In this document: positions 17,678-27,725 of the stretch, in pieces
How the letters are laid out: the number at the start of each line of letters is the position of its first letter
Numbering within the stretch: position 1 is the stretch's first letter
Assembly (NCBI GenBank): GCA_964480725.1
Contig: CAYZQO010000006.1
Span: forward strand, 1-64,000
DNA: 64,000 nucleotides
Direction: 5' to 3'
Source: JAFGBI01 sp964480725
GTDB lineage: Bacteria > Myxococcota_A > Polyangia > Polyangiales > Polyangiaceae
Translations under genes and position numbers: made by a program
The notes under the pieces: generated by a model
The model's database searches: none
The model's input: the letters and a program-made list of their open reading frames with translations, nothing else
Told to the model about the DNA's origin: nothing

Positions 17678-19186
17678 ATGGGCCATCCGTATCAGATCGT
17701 CATCTTCGGGGCGGGCGGCGACCTCGCCCTCCACAAGCTACTCCCGGCGCTGGTGAGCCTCGCTCGCCAGCGGCTCCCGGCGAGTGGTTTTCACGTCATC
17801 GGCGTGGCGCGACGCCCGAAGTCCGACGCGGAGTACAGAGGTGAGATCGCCGGCGCGCTGCCGGTGGAGCTGCGCGACGCCTTCGCGGAGCTCGCACCCC
17901 GCGTCTCCTACCTGCCCGGAGACGTGAGCTCGCCCGACGATCTCGCGCGTCTCCAGGCCCACCTCGCGGCACTGCCCGGCGGGGAGGAGGCGTCGCGCCT
18001 GTACTACCTGTCGCTCAAGGCGTCGCTCTTCGCCCCAGCGGTGACCGCGCTCGCGCGGGCCGGCCTCGTGCGCCGCGTCGTCGACCGGGCCGCGTATCGC
18101 CGCGTCGTGATCGAGAAGCCCTTCGGTCACGATCTAGGCAGTGCCCGTGAGCTCAACCGCGCGCTGCACGGCCACCTCGAGGAGGAGCAGATCTACCGCA
18201 TCGATCACTACCTCGGGAAGGAGACGATCCAGAACATCCTCGGCCTGCGCTTCCACAACGCGATCTTCGAACCGCTCTGGAACCGCACCCACGTCGAGCT
18301 CATCCAGATCACGGTCGCCGAGCAGCTCGGCATGGAGAGCGGCCGCGGCGGCTACTACGACTCGGCCGGCGCGGTGCGCGACATGCTGCAGAACCACATG
18401 CTGCAGATCCTCGCGCTGGTGGCCATGGAGCCGCCTTCCTCCATGGAGGCAGAGGACGTGCGGGGGCTCAAGGTTTCGCTGCTCAAGAGCCTTCGCCTCC
18501 CCGAGCCCCGTCGTTTGGTGCGGGCCCGGTACGGCGCCGGCTCGATCGACGACCGCACCGTGCGCGGCTACCTCGAGGAGGACGGCGTGCCTGCTACCTC
18601 GACGACGGAAACCTACGTCGCCGTCCGCGCGGAGCTCGACAACTGGCGCTGGAGTGGCGTGCCCATCCTGCTCCGCCACGGCAAGCGCCTGCCCCGGAAG
18701 TTCACCGAGGTGCAGGTGCAGTTTCGCACACCACCCCTGCAGCTCTTCAATCGACCGGCAGGCATGACGGACGTGGATTTTCGGCGCGCGCTCCGGGAGG
18801 GTGCCTTCTGTCAGATCCGACCGAACGTCCTCAGCCTCTGCATCCAGCCGCGCGAGGCGATCTCGCTCTCCTTCGGCGTGAAGACCCCCGGCCAGGGCAT
18901 GCTGATGACGCCCGCGCGCCTGGACTTCGACTACAAGGACCACTTCGGCAAGAGCACGACACCGGCCTATGAGCGGCTCCTGCTCGACGCGATCCTCGGC
19001 GACGCCACGCTGTTCCTTCGCGCCGACGAGATCGAGGCGAGCTGGGCCTTCGCCGACTCGATCCTGGCCTGCTTCGACGGGGCCGCGGCCCCGCCGCTCC
19101 TCGAGTACCCCGCGGGGAGCTGGGGCCCGATAGAAGCCACGACGCTCTTCGAGGGCTGCGAGGGTGGGTGGAGTGTCGGACGTTGA
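17678..19186 (+). CDS. zwf: Glucose-6-phosphate 1-dehydrogenase
   Basis: First enzyme of the oxidative pentose phosphate pathway; makes 6-phosphogluconolactone and reduced NAD(P). 502 residues. Nucleotide-binding FGAGGDLALHKLLPAL (10-25), IEKPFGHDLG, the substrate signature RIDHYLGKE (174-182) and the catalytic QNHMLQ (His240 region) are all present. It overlaps the following pgl by 23 bases, so the two are translated from one message. Confidence 0.97.
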   Translation: MGHPYQIVIFGAGGDLALHKLLPALVSLARQRLPASGFHVIGVARRPKSDAEYRGEIAGALPVELRDAFAELAPRVSYLPGDVSSPDDLARLQAHLAALPGGEEASRLYYLSLKASLFAPAVTALARAGLVRRVVDRAAYRRVVIEKPFGHDLGSARELNRALHGHLEEEQIYRIDHYLGKETIQNILGLRFHNAIFEPLWNRTHVELIQITVAEQLGMESGRGGYYDSAGAVRDMLQNHMLQILALVAMEPPSSMEAEDVRGLKVSLLKSLRLPEPRRLVRARYGAGSIDDRTVRGYLEEDGVPATSTTETYVAVRAELDNWRWSGVPILLRHGKRLPRKFTEVQVQFRTPPLQLFNRPAGMTDVDFRRALREGAFCQIRPNVLSLCIQPREAISLSFGVKTPGQGMLMTPARLDFDYKDHFGKSTTPAYERLLLDAILGDATLFLRADEIEASWAFADSILACFDGAAAPPLLEYPAGSWGPIEATTLFEGCEGGWSVGR

Positions 19187-19844
19187 CGCGGTGATCTGGC
19201 ACCGGGTCGCGGATCCGGTGGCGGCCGGGGCGGAGGCACTGGCGCGCCACCTGCTCGAGGCGGGCCCCGCCCCCCGCCTCGCGGTGGCTGGCGGCTCGGC
19301 AGCGGCGGCGCTCGCCCCGCTGCGCGAGCGGCTCGGCCCTGCCCGCTGGGGTCGGTTGCGCGTCACCTGGGTGGACGAGCGCCGCGTGCCGCTGCAGAGC
19401 CCGGATTCGAACCGTGGCGCGGCGCACCGCGCTGGCTGGCTCGGCCCCGCCGCGCCGGTCGGCACCGAAATCCCACTCTGGCTCGACGAGGACACGTGCG
19501 AGTCCGCCCTGCAACGGGTGACGAGGGCCATCGCGGTCGAACTCGAGGGGGGCCTCGACGCGCTCCTGCTCGGTATGGGGGAGGACGGCCACGTCGCCTC
19601 ACTCTTCCCCGGCCACCCGTCGCTCACCGCGACCGGCCCCGTGGCGTGCATCGACGACGCGCCGAAGCCGCCTCCACAGCGGCTCACGCTGTGCCTACCG
19701 CTGCTCGCCACAACCCGGGTCGCGGTGCTCGTGGTCACGGGCGCGAGCAAGCGCGAGGCCCTGCGCCGCCTGCGCGCAGGGGACCCGGCGCTGCCCGCCG
19801 CTCGCGTCCCGCAGCGCCTGGTGTTCACGGACCAGGACGTCTGA
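19164..19844 (+). CDS. pgl: 6-phosphogluconolactonase
   Basis: Hydrolyses 6-phosphogluconolactone produced by Zwf. 226 residues, typical for the DevB type. LAVAGGSAAAAL, TWVDERRVP (with the following SNRGAA) and LLLGMGEDGHVASLFPGHP are diagnostic of this family and distinguish it from glucosamine-6-phosphate deaminase. GTG at 19164 is listed; an in-frame GTG at 19173 is equally plausible and shortens the overlap with zwf. Confidence 0.93.
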   Translation: MGGVSDVDAVIWHRVADPVAAGAEALARHLLEAGPAPRLAVAGGSAAAALAPLRERLGPARWGRLRVTWVDERRVPLQSPDSNRGAAHRAGWLGPAAPVGTEIPLWLDEDTCESALQRVTRAIAVELEGGLDALLLGMGEDGHVASLFPGHPSLTATGPVACIDDAPKPPPQRLTLCLPLLATTRVAVLVVTGASKREALRRLRAGDPALPAARVPQRLVFTDQDV

Positions 19845-19904
19845 CCACGGCGGAGGCGCTGCGTCACCGCGCCCGGTGGCGGGGACTGCCAGAGCGCTCC
19901 GCGC

Positions 19905-20570
19905 TCAGTCGCAGTCGCCGAACCGCTCGTCGCAAGCCTTGCCGCCCGAGCAGTGCTCGTCGATCAGACACTCCCGGCACTCCAGGGTGTAGATGGTGTC
20001 GCAGTAGGGGCGCGCCGCCGGGCAGTCCTCGGCGGAGAGGCACTCGCCACAAAGGCCCATGACGCAAAACTTCACCGCCCCGTCCGGCGAGGGGCAGTCG
20101 CTGACGTCGATGCACTCGACACACCAGCCGCTCTGCAGATCGCAGCGGGGGCGCACCGACCCACAGTAGAAATCGCTGGTGCAGCGCGGGATGCAAGCCC
20201 CGGTCCGCGAGTCGCACACCTCGTTGACCGGATCGCAGTAATTCTGATCGCAGGGGTCCGTCCAGGTGGGCCCGCCGCCGGCGCCCGCGTTGGTGTTGCC
20301 CCCGGTACCGCCCTGATGAACCCAGGAGCCCCCTCCGGTGCCGCCGAGACCCCACGCCGCGCCAGTCCCGGCGCCCGGAGTCCCGCCCGTCCCACCGGAA
20401 GGCAAGACCTCGCTACCCGGGAGGGCGCCGCTGGCGCCGAAATCCGCCGCCTGGCTCTCGAGCAGGTCGATCGTCTCGTGGCCGCACCCCACCGCCAACG
20501 CGACGACCGCGCCCACCCCCAGACCGGCCAGCTCGGCCGTCCAGGCGCCGCCATGCCCAATGACGCTCAC
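19905..20570 (-). CDS. Cys-rich lipoprotein
   Basis: 221 residues. Signal peptide with lipobox ALAVGC (Cys29), then a Gly/Thr-rich linker (about 55-100), then a Cys-rich C-terminal half with repeated C-x(3-6)-C pairs (CDQNYCDPVNEVCD, CTSDFYCG, CVECIDVSDCPSPDG, CGECLSAEDCPAARPYC, CRECLIDEHCSGGKACD). This is the pattern of myxobacterial secreted Cys-rich repeat proteins with short disulfide-bonded units. Convergent with pgl and divergent from the sigma factor. GTG start only about 2 nt after the predicted transcription start. Function unknown. Confidence 0.78.
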   Translation of the reverse strand: MSVIGHGGAWTAELAGLGVGAVVALAVGCGHETIDLLESQAADFGASGALPGSEVLPSGGTGGTPGAGTGAAWGLGGTGGGSWVHQGGTGGNTNAGAGGGPTWTDPCDQNYCDPVNEVCDSRTGACIPRCTSDFYCGSVRPRCDLQSGWCVECIDVSDCPSPDGAVKFCVMGLCGECLSAEDCPAARPYCDTIYTLECRECLIDEHCSGGKACDERFGDCD

Positions 20571-20578
20571 GCGGGCCT

Positions 20579-20587
20579 ATTCTAGCA
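20579..20587 (-). promoter_or_regulatory. Extended -10 promoter, near-leaderless
   Basis: On the minus strand TGC-TAGAAT (20587-20579) is a good extended -10. The expected start site, about 20572, is only 2 bases before the GTG of the lipoprotein at 20570. Confidence 0.5.
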
Positions 20588-20674
20588 GAGCTTGGTGGAA
20601 TGGCTCGTGCGCGGGCGCCGCGACCTGGCGCCCGGCCGGCTCGACGGCGGTGCCTACCGGGCCCGACCATCGGT

Positions 20675-20680
20675 TACAAT
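20675..20680 (+). promoter_or_regulatory. -10 element TACAAT, near-leaderless
   Basis: TACAAT is a close -10 match ending 8 bases before the GTG of the sigma-factor gene at 20689. Transcription would start at about 20687. It diverges from the promoter at 20579; the two -10 boxes are about 90 bases apart. Confidence 0.45.
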
Positions 20681-20688
20681 GAGGGGCG

Positions 20689-21327
20689 GTGACCGCTCCT
20701 CCACTCCGCCGGCGTCCTGCGCACCTCCGCGCACTCGAGGGGGGGGGAGCGCCGGGTCCCTCCGACGAGGCACTGATCGCGGGCGTCCGCGGGGGCGACC
20801 AGACGATGGCGACGGTGCTCTACGACCGGCTCTACCCGGTGGTGGATCACACCGTCTACCGCGTGTTCGGGCGCCGCGAGGTGGATCACGACGACCTCAT
20901 CCAGGCCTCTTTCGAGCAGATCGTGCTCACGCTCTCGCGTCGTTCCTTCGCGCGCGCCTGCAGTCTGCGCACCTGGGCCTCCACGGTGACCAGCCACGTG
21001 GCCCTCAACGCGCTGCGCTCACGCCGCCGGGAGCGGCGGGTGTTCGATCGAAACGTGGACCTCCGCCCCGACCTCGGCTCCGCCATCGGCGACCCCGAGC
21101 GGGAGGTCGCAGCCCGCGCGGCGATCGACAGCGTGCGCGGGGAGCTCGTGTCGATGCGCCCCGACCGCGCCGAGACGGTCTTCCTCCACGACGTGCTCGG
21201 GCACGACTTGGCCGAGATCGCGCTGACGACGGGGGTCACCGTGGCCGCGGCGCAGTCGCGCCTGGTCCGTGGGCGCAAGGAGTTGCACGAGCGACTGCGG
21301 CGAGTCGCCCAGGGGGGGGCGTCGTGA
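20689..21327 (+). CDS. ECF-type RNA polymerase sigma factor
   Basis: 212 residues. Region 2 is visible around 30-105 (DEALIAGVRGGDQTMATVLY, then DHDDLIQASFEQIV, then LRTWASTVTSHVALNALR), and region 4 around 140-205 (MRPDRAETVFLHDVLGHDLAEIA, then GVTVAAAQSRLVRGRKEL, the recognition helix). No sensor domain. Its stop overlaps the GTG of the FecR-like gene (GTGA), so they form a co-translated pair, the usual layout of a sigma factor and its membrane regulator. Target promoters cannot be named. Confidence 0.9.
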   Translation: MTAPPLRRRPAHLRALEGGGAPGPSDEALIAGVRGGDQTMATVLYDRLYPVVDHTVYRVFGRREVDHDDLIQASFEQIVLTLSRRSFARACSLRTWASTVTSHVALNALRSRRRERRVFDRNVDLRPDLGSAIGDPEREVAARAAIDSVRGELVSMRPDRAETVFLHDVLGHDLAEIALTTGVTVAAAQSRLVRGRKELHERLRRVAQGGAS

Positions 21328-22478
21328 CGCACGAGGTTCTCCGCGAGGCGCTCGAGAGCTGGCGCGCGCAGGGCGCCCCCGTCGACGACGAACGCCGTGA
21401 GCGGCTCCGCGAGTCCACGGTCGATCGGATCCGCGAGGCGATGCGGTCGGCGACGGAGGCGCGCCGCCGCCGCGCCTGGGTGACCGGGGCGCTGCTGGCC
21501 GCGCTGGTCGGGGTCGTCGCCGCCGTCGGGGTCATCACCCTGTCGTCCGCGCTGGATCGCGCCCCAAGCGCGGCGACCACGCCGGCCGTGCTGCAAGGGG
21601 AGCTCTTCGCGCAGAGCCAGGACGCACGCTCCACGGTGAGGCGCGCCGACCAACGCCTGGTGCTGCCAAAGACACCGCTCCGGCTGCAGGCCGGGGACGC
21701 GCTCCAGGCCGGCCCGGGTGCAGCGGTCGAGGTGGCGCTGCCCGACGCCGGCCGGGCCACCCTGGGCGCCAACGGGGCGCTCGAGGTGACGCGCGCACTC
21801 CGCGCCGAGCAGCGCTTCCTGCTCCGTCATGGCCGTCTGGACATCGCGATCCCCCCGGAAGCGCCACATCGGAGCCTCGTGGTCACCACGCCGCACGCCG
21901 CGGTGGCCGTGGTGGGGACGGTGTTCGCGGTCGGCGTGCTGGGTGAGGGCGCGGCCACGGTGACCGAGGTCACGGTGGAGCGCGGGCGCGTGCACCTGAT
22001 CACCCACGATGGCGAGGAGCGCTGGCTCGACGCCGGCGATAGCTGGCGCTCTTCCGAGCGCGCGGCGCGGGAGCCGCCCGCAGCGGACACGGAGCGGGCG
22101 GCCGACGAGGACGTCTCGCCCACCAACGCGGGCCCCTCGCGCCAGGCGGCCCCCGCGCGCGGTCGCGAGCCGACGGGTGCCGTTGCCAACCAGAGCACCC
22201 TCCCGGAGCAGAATCGGCTCTATCGCCAGGCCCTCGACGCTCGCAACGCCGGCGACGACGCCCGCACGGTCGCACTGCTGGACTCGCTGATCTCGCGCTA
22301 TCCGGGCTCGCCGCTCCGCCAGGAGGCCGAGGTGGAGCGCTTCCGCGCCCTCAGCCGCATCGGGCGAACCAACGAGGCCGTTCGGGCAGCGAGGCGCTAC
22401 CTGTCCGACTACGAGGCGGGGTTCGCTCGCGACGAGGCCGAGTCGCTCGCGCTGCCCAGTGCGCGCCCGGCCCCCTGA
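21324..22478 (+). CDS. FecR-domain membrane protein, probable anti-sigma factor
   Basis: 384 residues. A short cytoplasmic region of about 50 residues rich in Arg/Glu, one transmembrane helix (about 51-73), then a periplasmic FecR-like beta domain (about 110-240) with the HRSLVVTTPHAAVAVVGTVF segment typical of FecR, and a C-terminal TPR-like region (290-370: NRLYRQALDARNAGDDARTV). Translation starts within the stop of the sigma-factor gene. By family precedent it should bind and control the sigma factor in response to an envelope cue; this is inferred. Confidence 0.85.
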   Translation: MTHEVLREALESWRAQGAPVDDERRERLRESTVDRIREAMRSATEARRRRAWVTGALLAALVGVVAAVGVITLSSALDRAPSAATTPAVLQGELFAQSQDARSTVRRADQRLVLPKTPLRLQAGDALQAGPGAAVEVALPDAGRATLGANGALEVTRALRAEQRFLLRHGRLDIAIPPEAPHRSLVVTTPHAAVAVVGTVFAVGVLGEGAATVTEVTVERGRVHLITHDGEERWLDAGDSWRSSERAAREPPAADTERAADEDVSPTNAGPSRQAAPARGREPTGAVANQSTLPEQNRLYRQALDARNAGDDARTVALLDSLISRYPGSPLRQEAEVERFRALSRIGRTNEAVRAARRYLSDYEAGFARDEAESLALPSARPAP

Positions 22479-22561
22479 GCCGCGGCGCCTCGAGCGCTCG
22501 GTCGGGCGAGGGAGCACCCGCCGCGTGCGACCCGGCGCGACGAGTGGCGGCGGAGCGGCGC

Positions 22562-23572
22562 TCACCGGCGCGGGCAGGTTGCGCCGATGCGGATCCCGAT
22601 GGTGCCGGCCCCATGCACGCGCACGGCCGTGTCTCGCGGCACGCCGGCAACGCGGACCTCCGTCGTACCGAAGGGCCACGCGGCTTCACCGCCGATGACG
22701 GCGCGCGCGGGCGAGGTGCAGGGCCACTCGATATCACCGCCGACGGCGACGGCTCCGAGCCACCGCCCGCCTCCGTCGTCACGACCGGTCACGGGATCTG
22801 AAACCTGGGCGTGGATCCAGTCGGCGCCGATGAGCGTGCGGAGCGTCAGCCGGGCGTCGCCGAGGCTGACGTAACCTCCCGGCCCGATGGCGCCCCCGAC
22901 GACGCGGTAGGACATCCCCAGCGGCGCCCTCACGACCCACGCGACGTCGCCTCGGAGCGAAAGGGACCAGGGCAGATCGCCCCACAGGGTCACCATCGCG
23001 CGGGGGCCCAGCCGCGGCGCGTCGGGCTCGACCCCGGTGCCCCCCATCACAGCAACGTCCGCGGTGAGCCGCGGGCGACGCTCCGCGCGCTCCGTGCCCG
23101 CCGCCTTCGCCGACACAGGAGCCGGGGTGGGCGCGGCCGCCGCGGTGACCTCGGCGGCGGGACGCGCGGGAACGGCTGGAGCCACATCGGCCGAGCTCGC
23201 GTCCGGGGCCGGTTCATCGCCAGGCGGCCCCGAGTCCTCCTCCCTCTCGCTGCCCAGCTCCAGCGTGGTAGCGAGGGTCCCCGCCGCGAACCCCACCGCC
23301 GTGCATATCTCCTCCGGCTCGTCGTCCTGGGAGAACCGCAGCACGCGGGTCCGCCACCGGGGCGGCTCCCGCAAACCCACCTGGATGCGGACGGAACCGT
23401 CGTCGCTCCAGCTCAGGATGGCGACCGCCCGCGGCGCCGCCGCGTTCGACTCCTCGGCGTCGACGCACTCGCCGTCCTCCACCGACCGCGTGCAGGCGCG
23501 GAGCAGCGTCTGCCGCAGCTCCGGCGTGAGCTGGGTGTCGCCCATTTCGACGACGACCGGTGGCAGCGGCAT
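22562..23572 (-). CDS. Predicted envelope protein with beta-rich C-terminus
   Basis: About 336 residues from ATG at 23572; the start is uncertain because the frame is open far upstream and no signal peptide is seen here. The N-terminal 120 residues look like a small alpha/beta domain (PPVVVEMGDTQLTPELRQTL, a Cys pair, then VAILSWSDDGSVRIQVG). A Pro/Ala-rich linker follows (125-175), and residues 180-336 alternate short amphipathic strands (LTADVAVMGGTGVE, AMVTLWGDLPWSLSLRGD, GGYVSLGDARLTLRTLIGAD), suggesting a small beta-barrel. It lies convergent to the sigma/FecR pair, a placement often seen for such proteins in this phylum, so a shared envelope-sensing role is possible. Confidence 0.65.
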   Translation of the reverse strand: MPLPPVVVEMGDTQLTPELRQTLLRACTRSVEDGECVDAEESNAAAPRAVAILSWSDDGSVRIQVGLREPPRWRTRVLRFSQDDEPEEICTAVGFAAGTLATTLELGSEREEDSGPPGDEPAPDASSADVAPAVPARPAAEVTAAAAPTPAPVSAKAAGTERAERRPRLTADVAVMGGTGVEPDAPRLGPRAMVTLWGDLPWSLSLRGDVAWVVRAPLGMSYRVVGGAIGPGGYVSLGDARLTLRTLIGADWIHAQVSDPVTGRDDGGGRWLGAVAVGGDIEWPCTSPARAVIGGEAAWPFGTTEVRVAGVPRDTAVRVHGAGTIGIRIGATCPRR

Positions 23573-23739
23573 GACCCCGGTGAGGATAGGCGACCTGGTG
23601 TCCCATCGGACAGCCTCCCGCGGCACCCCGCCGTGAAACCCGCGGTGTTCCTGGCGGTCTGGGGCCACAGAGGGCGGCGTCGAGCCGCGCGCGGGCCCCG
23701 GACCGCTGCCCCGTGCCTCGAACGGGGCGGCTCCCGTGG

Positions 23740-23745
23740 TATCTT
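23740..23745 (+). promoter_or_regulatory. -10-like TATCTT upstream of the epimerase gene
   Basis: TATCTT ends 10 bases before the ATG at 23756. No clear -35 or Shine-Dalgarno; predicted leader of a few bases. Confidence 0.35.
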
Positions 23746-23755
23746 GCGCGGCTCC

Positions 23756-24748
23756 ATGAGCTCGAAGTCGGCTACCGTGCTGGTCACCGGCGCCACCGGC
23801 ACCCTCGGGCGCGCAGTCATCGCCCGTCTGCTCCGCGACGGACATCGGGTCGTCGCGGCGAGCCGAACGGCGCCGCGACGACAGGACGACTTCCCGGAGG
23901 GCGTTCGTCCCGTCTCGCTGGACGTCACTCGCCCAGAGACGCTCCCGCCCGCGCTCGAGGGCGTCGACGTGGTGGTGCACGCTGCGGCGAAGGTCGGGGA
24001 CTGGGGGCGCCGCGAGGACTTCCAGGCGGTGATCGACGGCGGCACCGAGAACCTGGTCGGGGCCTGCGTCGGCCGACGCCTCGAGCGCTTCGTGCACCTG
24101 AGCAGCGTCATGTTCTACGGGCTCCGCGGCAGTGGGGTAATGACCGAGTCGATGCTGCCCGGGGACTGCCCCTGGCCCTACGCCGAGGCCAAGGTCACCG
24201 CCGAGGAGACGGTGCGTCGAGCGCACCGGGAGCAGGGGCTGCCCACCGTGATCCTGAGGCCGGGCAATTTCTTCGGTCCCGACTCGCGGCTCTTCACCGA
24301 GCGCCCGGTCGAGCTCTTGCGCCGCGGCCTGCTCTCCCTCCCCCCCGACGCGGGGAAGGCCAACCTCGTCTTCGTCGAGAACGTCGCCGCGGCGGTGGGG
24401 ACCGTCGCCTTCGACGAGGCCGCCGTGGGGGAGGTCTTCAACGTGGTCGACGACGTCGAGCTCGATTGGCGTGGCCTGTTCGACCTCTACGCCGCCGCGC
24501 TCGGCGCGCGTTCGGTCCCCACGCGCCCGACCTGGGTCTTGCGCTCGCTGGCCGCCGGGATGGAGGGCATCGCGCACCTCACGGGGCGACCCCCGCTCAT
24601 CACGCGAGACGCCATCGACTACCTTCGCTTCCGCGGCACCTACGCCAAGAACAAGCTCGGTGACTGCCTCGGCCACGAGGCGGAGGTTCCCTTCGAGCAG
24701 GCGCTCACCAGGACCGCCGACCACATCCGGCAGCAGGCACGTCGCTGA
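23756..24748 (+). CDS. NAD(P)-dependent epimerase/dehydratase (extended SDR)
   Basis: 330 residues. Rossmann motif TGATGTLGRAVIARLL (11-26), VVHAAAKVGDWG, HLSSVMFYG, and the catalytic Tyr-x3-Lys in PYAEAK. The C-terminal portion (GRPPLITRDAIDYLRFRGTY followed by a conserved Lys) resembles the 3-beta-hydroxysteroid dehydrogenase/isomerase-like subgroup, which often acts on sterols, hopanoids or related lipids. Cytoplasmic. The substrate cannot be assigned from sequence. A much longer upstream frame is a shadow over the convergent envelope gene. Confidence 0.85.
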   Translation: MSSKSATVLVTGATGTLGRAVIARLLRDGHRVVAASRTAPRRQDDFPEGVRPVSLDVTRPETLPPALEGVDVVVHAAAKVGDWGRREDFQAVIDGGTENLVGACVGRRLERFVHLSSVMFYGLRGSGVMTESMLPGDCPWPYAEAKVTAEETVRRAHREQGLPTVILRPGNFFGPDSRLFTERPVELLRRGLLSLPPDAGKANLVFVENVAAAVGTVAFDEAAVGEVFNVVDDVELDWRGLFDLYAAALGARSVPTRPTWVLRSLAAGMEGIAHLTGRPPLITRDAIDYLRFRGTYAKNKLGDCLGHEAEVPFEQALTRTADHIRQQARR

Positions 24749-24929
24749 GCAGCGAGGCCTGACCGACGGCGTCGCCCGCGCACCGATCGGCGGCGGTCCG
24801 CCACCGGCCGCCGGCCGCCGCCACCGGCGTGCCGTGACCAATGCGGCGAGGGCGCCGCGATCTCGCGGTGATCCCCCGTCGCCCCAGGGCGGCGCGGGCG
24901 CGGCACGGTGCCTGCATTCGCCGTTGTCG

Positions 24930-26510
24930 ATGCTCCCGGTGACGTCGCTCCCCGCGCCGATCTGCGGCCGCCCCCGCGGCCTCGCCACCATCCACGCGAG
25001 CGCGCTGGTGGGGCTCGACGCTTACCCCATTCGAGTCGAGGTCTGCGCGACGCGGGGTCCCGCGTTTTTCCAGATGGTGGGGCTCGCCGAGGCGGCGGTG
25101 CGCGAGGCGCGCGTGCGAGTGGCGAGCGCCCTGGCGCGGCTCGGCGTCCTGCTCGATGAGCATGCCATCACCGTCAACCTCGCCCCCGCCGATCTCCGCA
25201 AGAGCGGCGCCGCGCTCGATCTCGCGATTGCCGTCGGCGTCCTGGGCGCGGTGGGCGAGCTCGACCCCCTGGTCTGCCGCGACACGCTGCTGCTCGGCGA
25301 GCTGTCGCTGGAGGGACGCCTCCAAGCCATTCGCGGCGTCCTGCCCCAGCTCGACGGCGCGCGCGCGCGCAGCCTCGCGCAGGCGATCGTCCCCGCGGGC
25401 AACGCGGCGGAGGCCGGCCTGGTGACGAGCCTCCCCGTGTTCGTCGCCGCGGAGCTGGAGTCCGTCTGCGCGCACCTCAGCGATCGTCGGCAGCTGCCGC
25501 GCGCGCCGCGGACCCCGTTCGTCCCCACCGAAGGCGCCGCGGGGCTGGATCTCTCTGAGATCCGTGGCCAGGCGAGCGCTCGCCGCGCGCTCGAGGTCGC
25601 CGCCGCCGGCAACCACAACCTGCTCATGGTCGGCCCCCCCGGCGGCGGCAAGACGCTCCTGGCGCGGGTCCTGCCAACGATCCTCCCCGCGCTCTCCTTC
25701 GCCGAGGCGCTGGAGGCGACGGCGATCCAGAGCGTCGCAGGGATGGTGGATCCGGAGCGCGGCGTGGTGACCACCCGCCCCTTCCGCGCCCCGCACCACT
25801 CCGTCAGCGACGCCGGCCTCGTCGGCGGCGGCGACGTCCCCCGCCCGGGGGAGGTCAGCCTGGCGCACCACGGCGTGCTCTTCCTCGACGAGCTCGCGGA
25901 GTTTCGCCGCAGCGCCCTGGAGGCCCTTCGGCAGCCGCTCGAGGACGGCCGGGTTTGCATCTCCCGGGCCCGCGCGCGCGCCTGGTTCCCCGCCCGCCCG
26001 CTGGTCGTCGCCGCGGTGAACCCCTGCCCCTGCGGATACTGGGGGCACCCGCTGCGCCGCTGCCGTTGCAGCCCCGTCCAGCGGCGCCGCTACCTCGCGC
26101 GGCTCTCTGGCCCCCTGCTCGACCGGATCGACGTGCACGTGAGCGTGCCCCCGGTCGATGTCCGGTCCCTCGCCGCCACCGCCCCCGGCGAGTCGTCCTT
26201 CGCCGTCCGCGCACGGGTGCTGGCCGCCCGCGCACGGCAGAACCAACGGCAAGAGCGCGGCGAGGTCGCTCATTTCACCAACGCAGGCCTCTCCCTGGAC
26301 GAGCTCGACCGGGTGGCGCCGCTGGATCGCGAGGGACGCACGCTCATCGACCGGGCCGTGCGCCAGCTCGGGCTGAGCGCCCGCGCCTACGTCCGCGTCC
26401 TGCGTGTCGCGCGCTCGGTGGCCGACCTCGAGGGCTCCCCGGCCGTGCGCGCGCCGCACGTCGCCGAGGCGGTGCAGGGGCGCCTCCTCGAGGCGGAGGG
26501 GATCGGGTGA
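24930..26510 (+). CDS. comM: ComM/YifB-type Mg-chelatase-like AAA+ ATPase
   Basis: 526 residues, the usual length. An N-terminal Lon-like domain (about 18-190: GLATIHASALVGLDAYPIRV, then LPPADLRKSG-like NLAPADLRKSGAALDLAIAV), then the AAA+ module with Walker A GPPGGGKT (235-242), FRAPHHSVSDAGLVGGG, Walker B LFLDEL (317-322), the Cys cluster CPCGYWG followed by CRC (366-380) and LLDRID. ComM is a hexameric helicase that drives branch migration during natural transformation in Vibrio and Haemophilus; the same role here is by homology. recA follows after 85 bases. Confidence 0.92.
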   Translation: MLPVTSLPAPICGRPRGLATIHASALVGLDAYPIRVEVCATRGPAFFQMVGLAEAAVREARVRVASALARLGVLLDEHAITVNLAPADLRKSGAALDLAIAVGVLGAVGELDPLVCRDTLLLGELSLEGRLQAIRGVLPQLDGARARSLAQAIVPAGNAAEAGLVTSLPVFVAAELESVCAHLSDRRQLPRAPRTPFVPTEGAAGLDLSEIRGQASARRALEVAAAGNHNLLMVGPPGGGKTLLARVLPTILPALSFAEALEATAIQSVAGMVDPERGVVTTRPFRAPHHSVSDAGLVGGGDVPRPGEVSLAHHGVLFLDELAEFRRSALEALRQPLEDGRVCISRARARAWFPARPLVVAAVNPCPCGYWGHPLRRCRCSPVQRRRYLARLSGPLLDRIDVHVSVPPVDVRSLAATAPGESSFAVRARVLAARARQNQRQERGEVAHFTNAGLSLDELDRVAPLDREGRTLIDRAVRQLGLSARAYVRVLRVARSVADLEGSPAVRAPHVAEAVQGRLLEAEGIG

Positions 26511-26595
26511 GCGCCCCCTGCGCACCGTCCCCCACGCGCCGCCCTCCCTTCCGTTTCACCCCCGCGCCGAGCGCGGCAGCACCCAGGAGAACAGC

Positions 26596-27675
<1,080 letters not shown>

Positions 27676-27725
27676 CCGCGAGGAGGCACGTCCCCAAGCC
27701 CTCGCACTCAGGGGGCGGCGGTGCG

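Noticed and set aside
23573..24991. Upstream extension of the minus-strand envelope gene to 809 codons
   Set aside because: The extension overlaps the well-supported epimerase and has no domain or signal peptide; the true start is probably near 23572.
26511..26595. LexA/SOS box upstream of recA
   Set aside because: No CTGT-N8-ACAG or similar palindrome is present in the 85-base gap.
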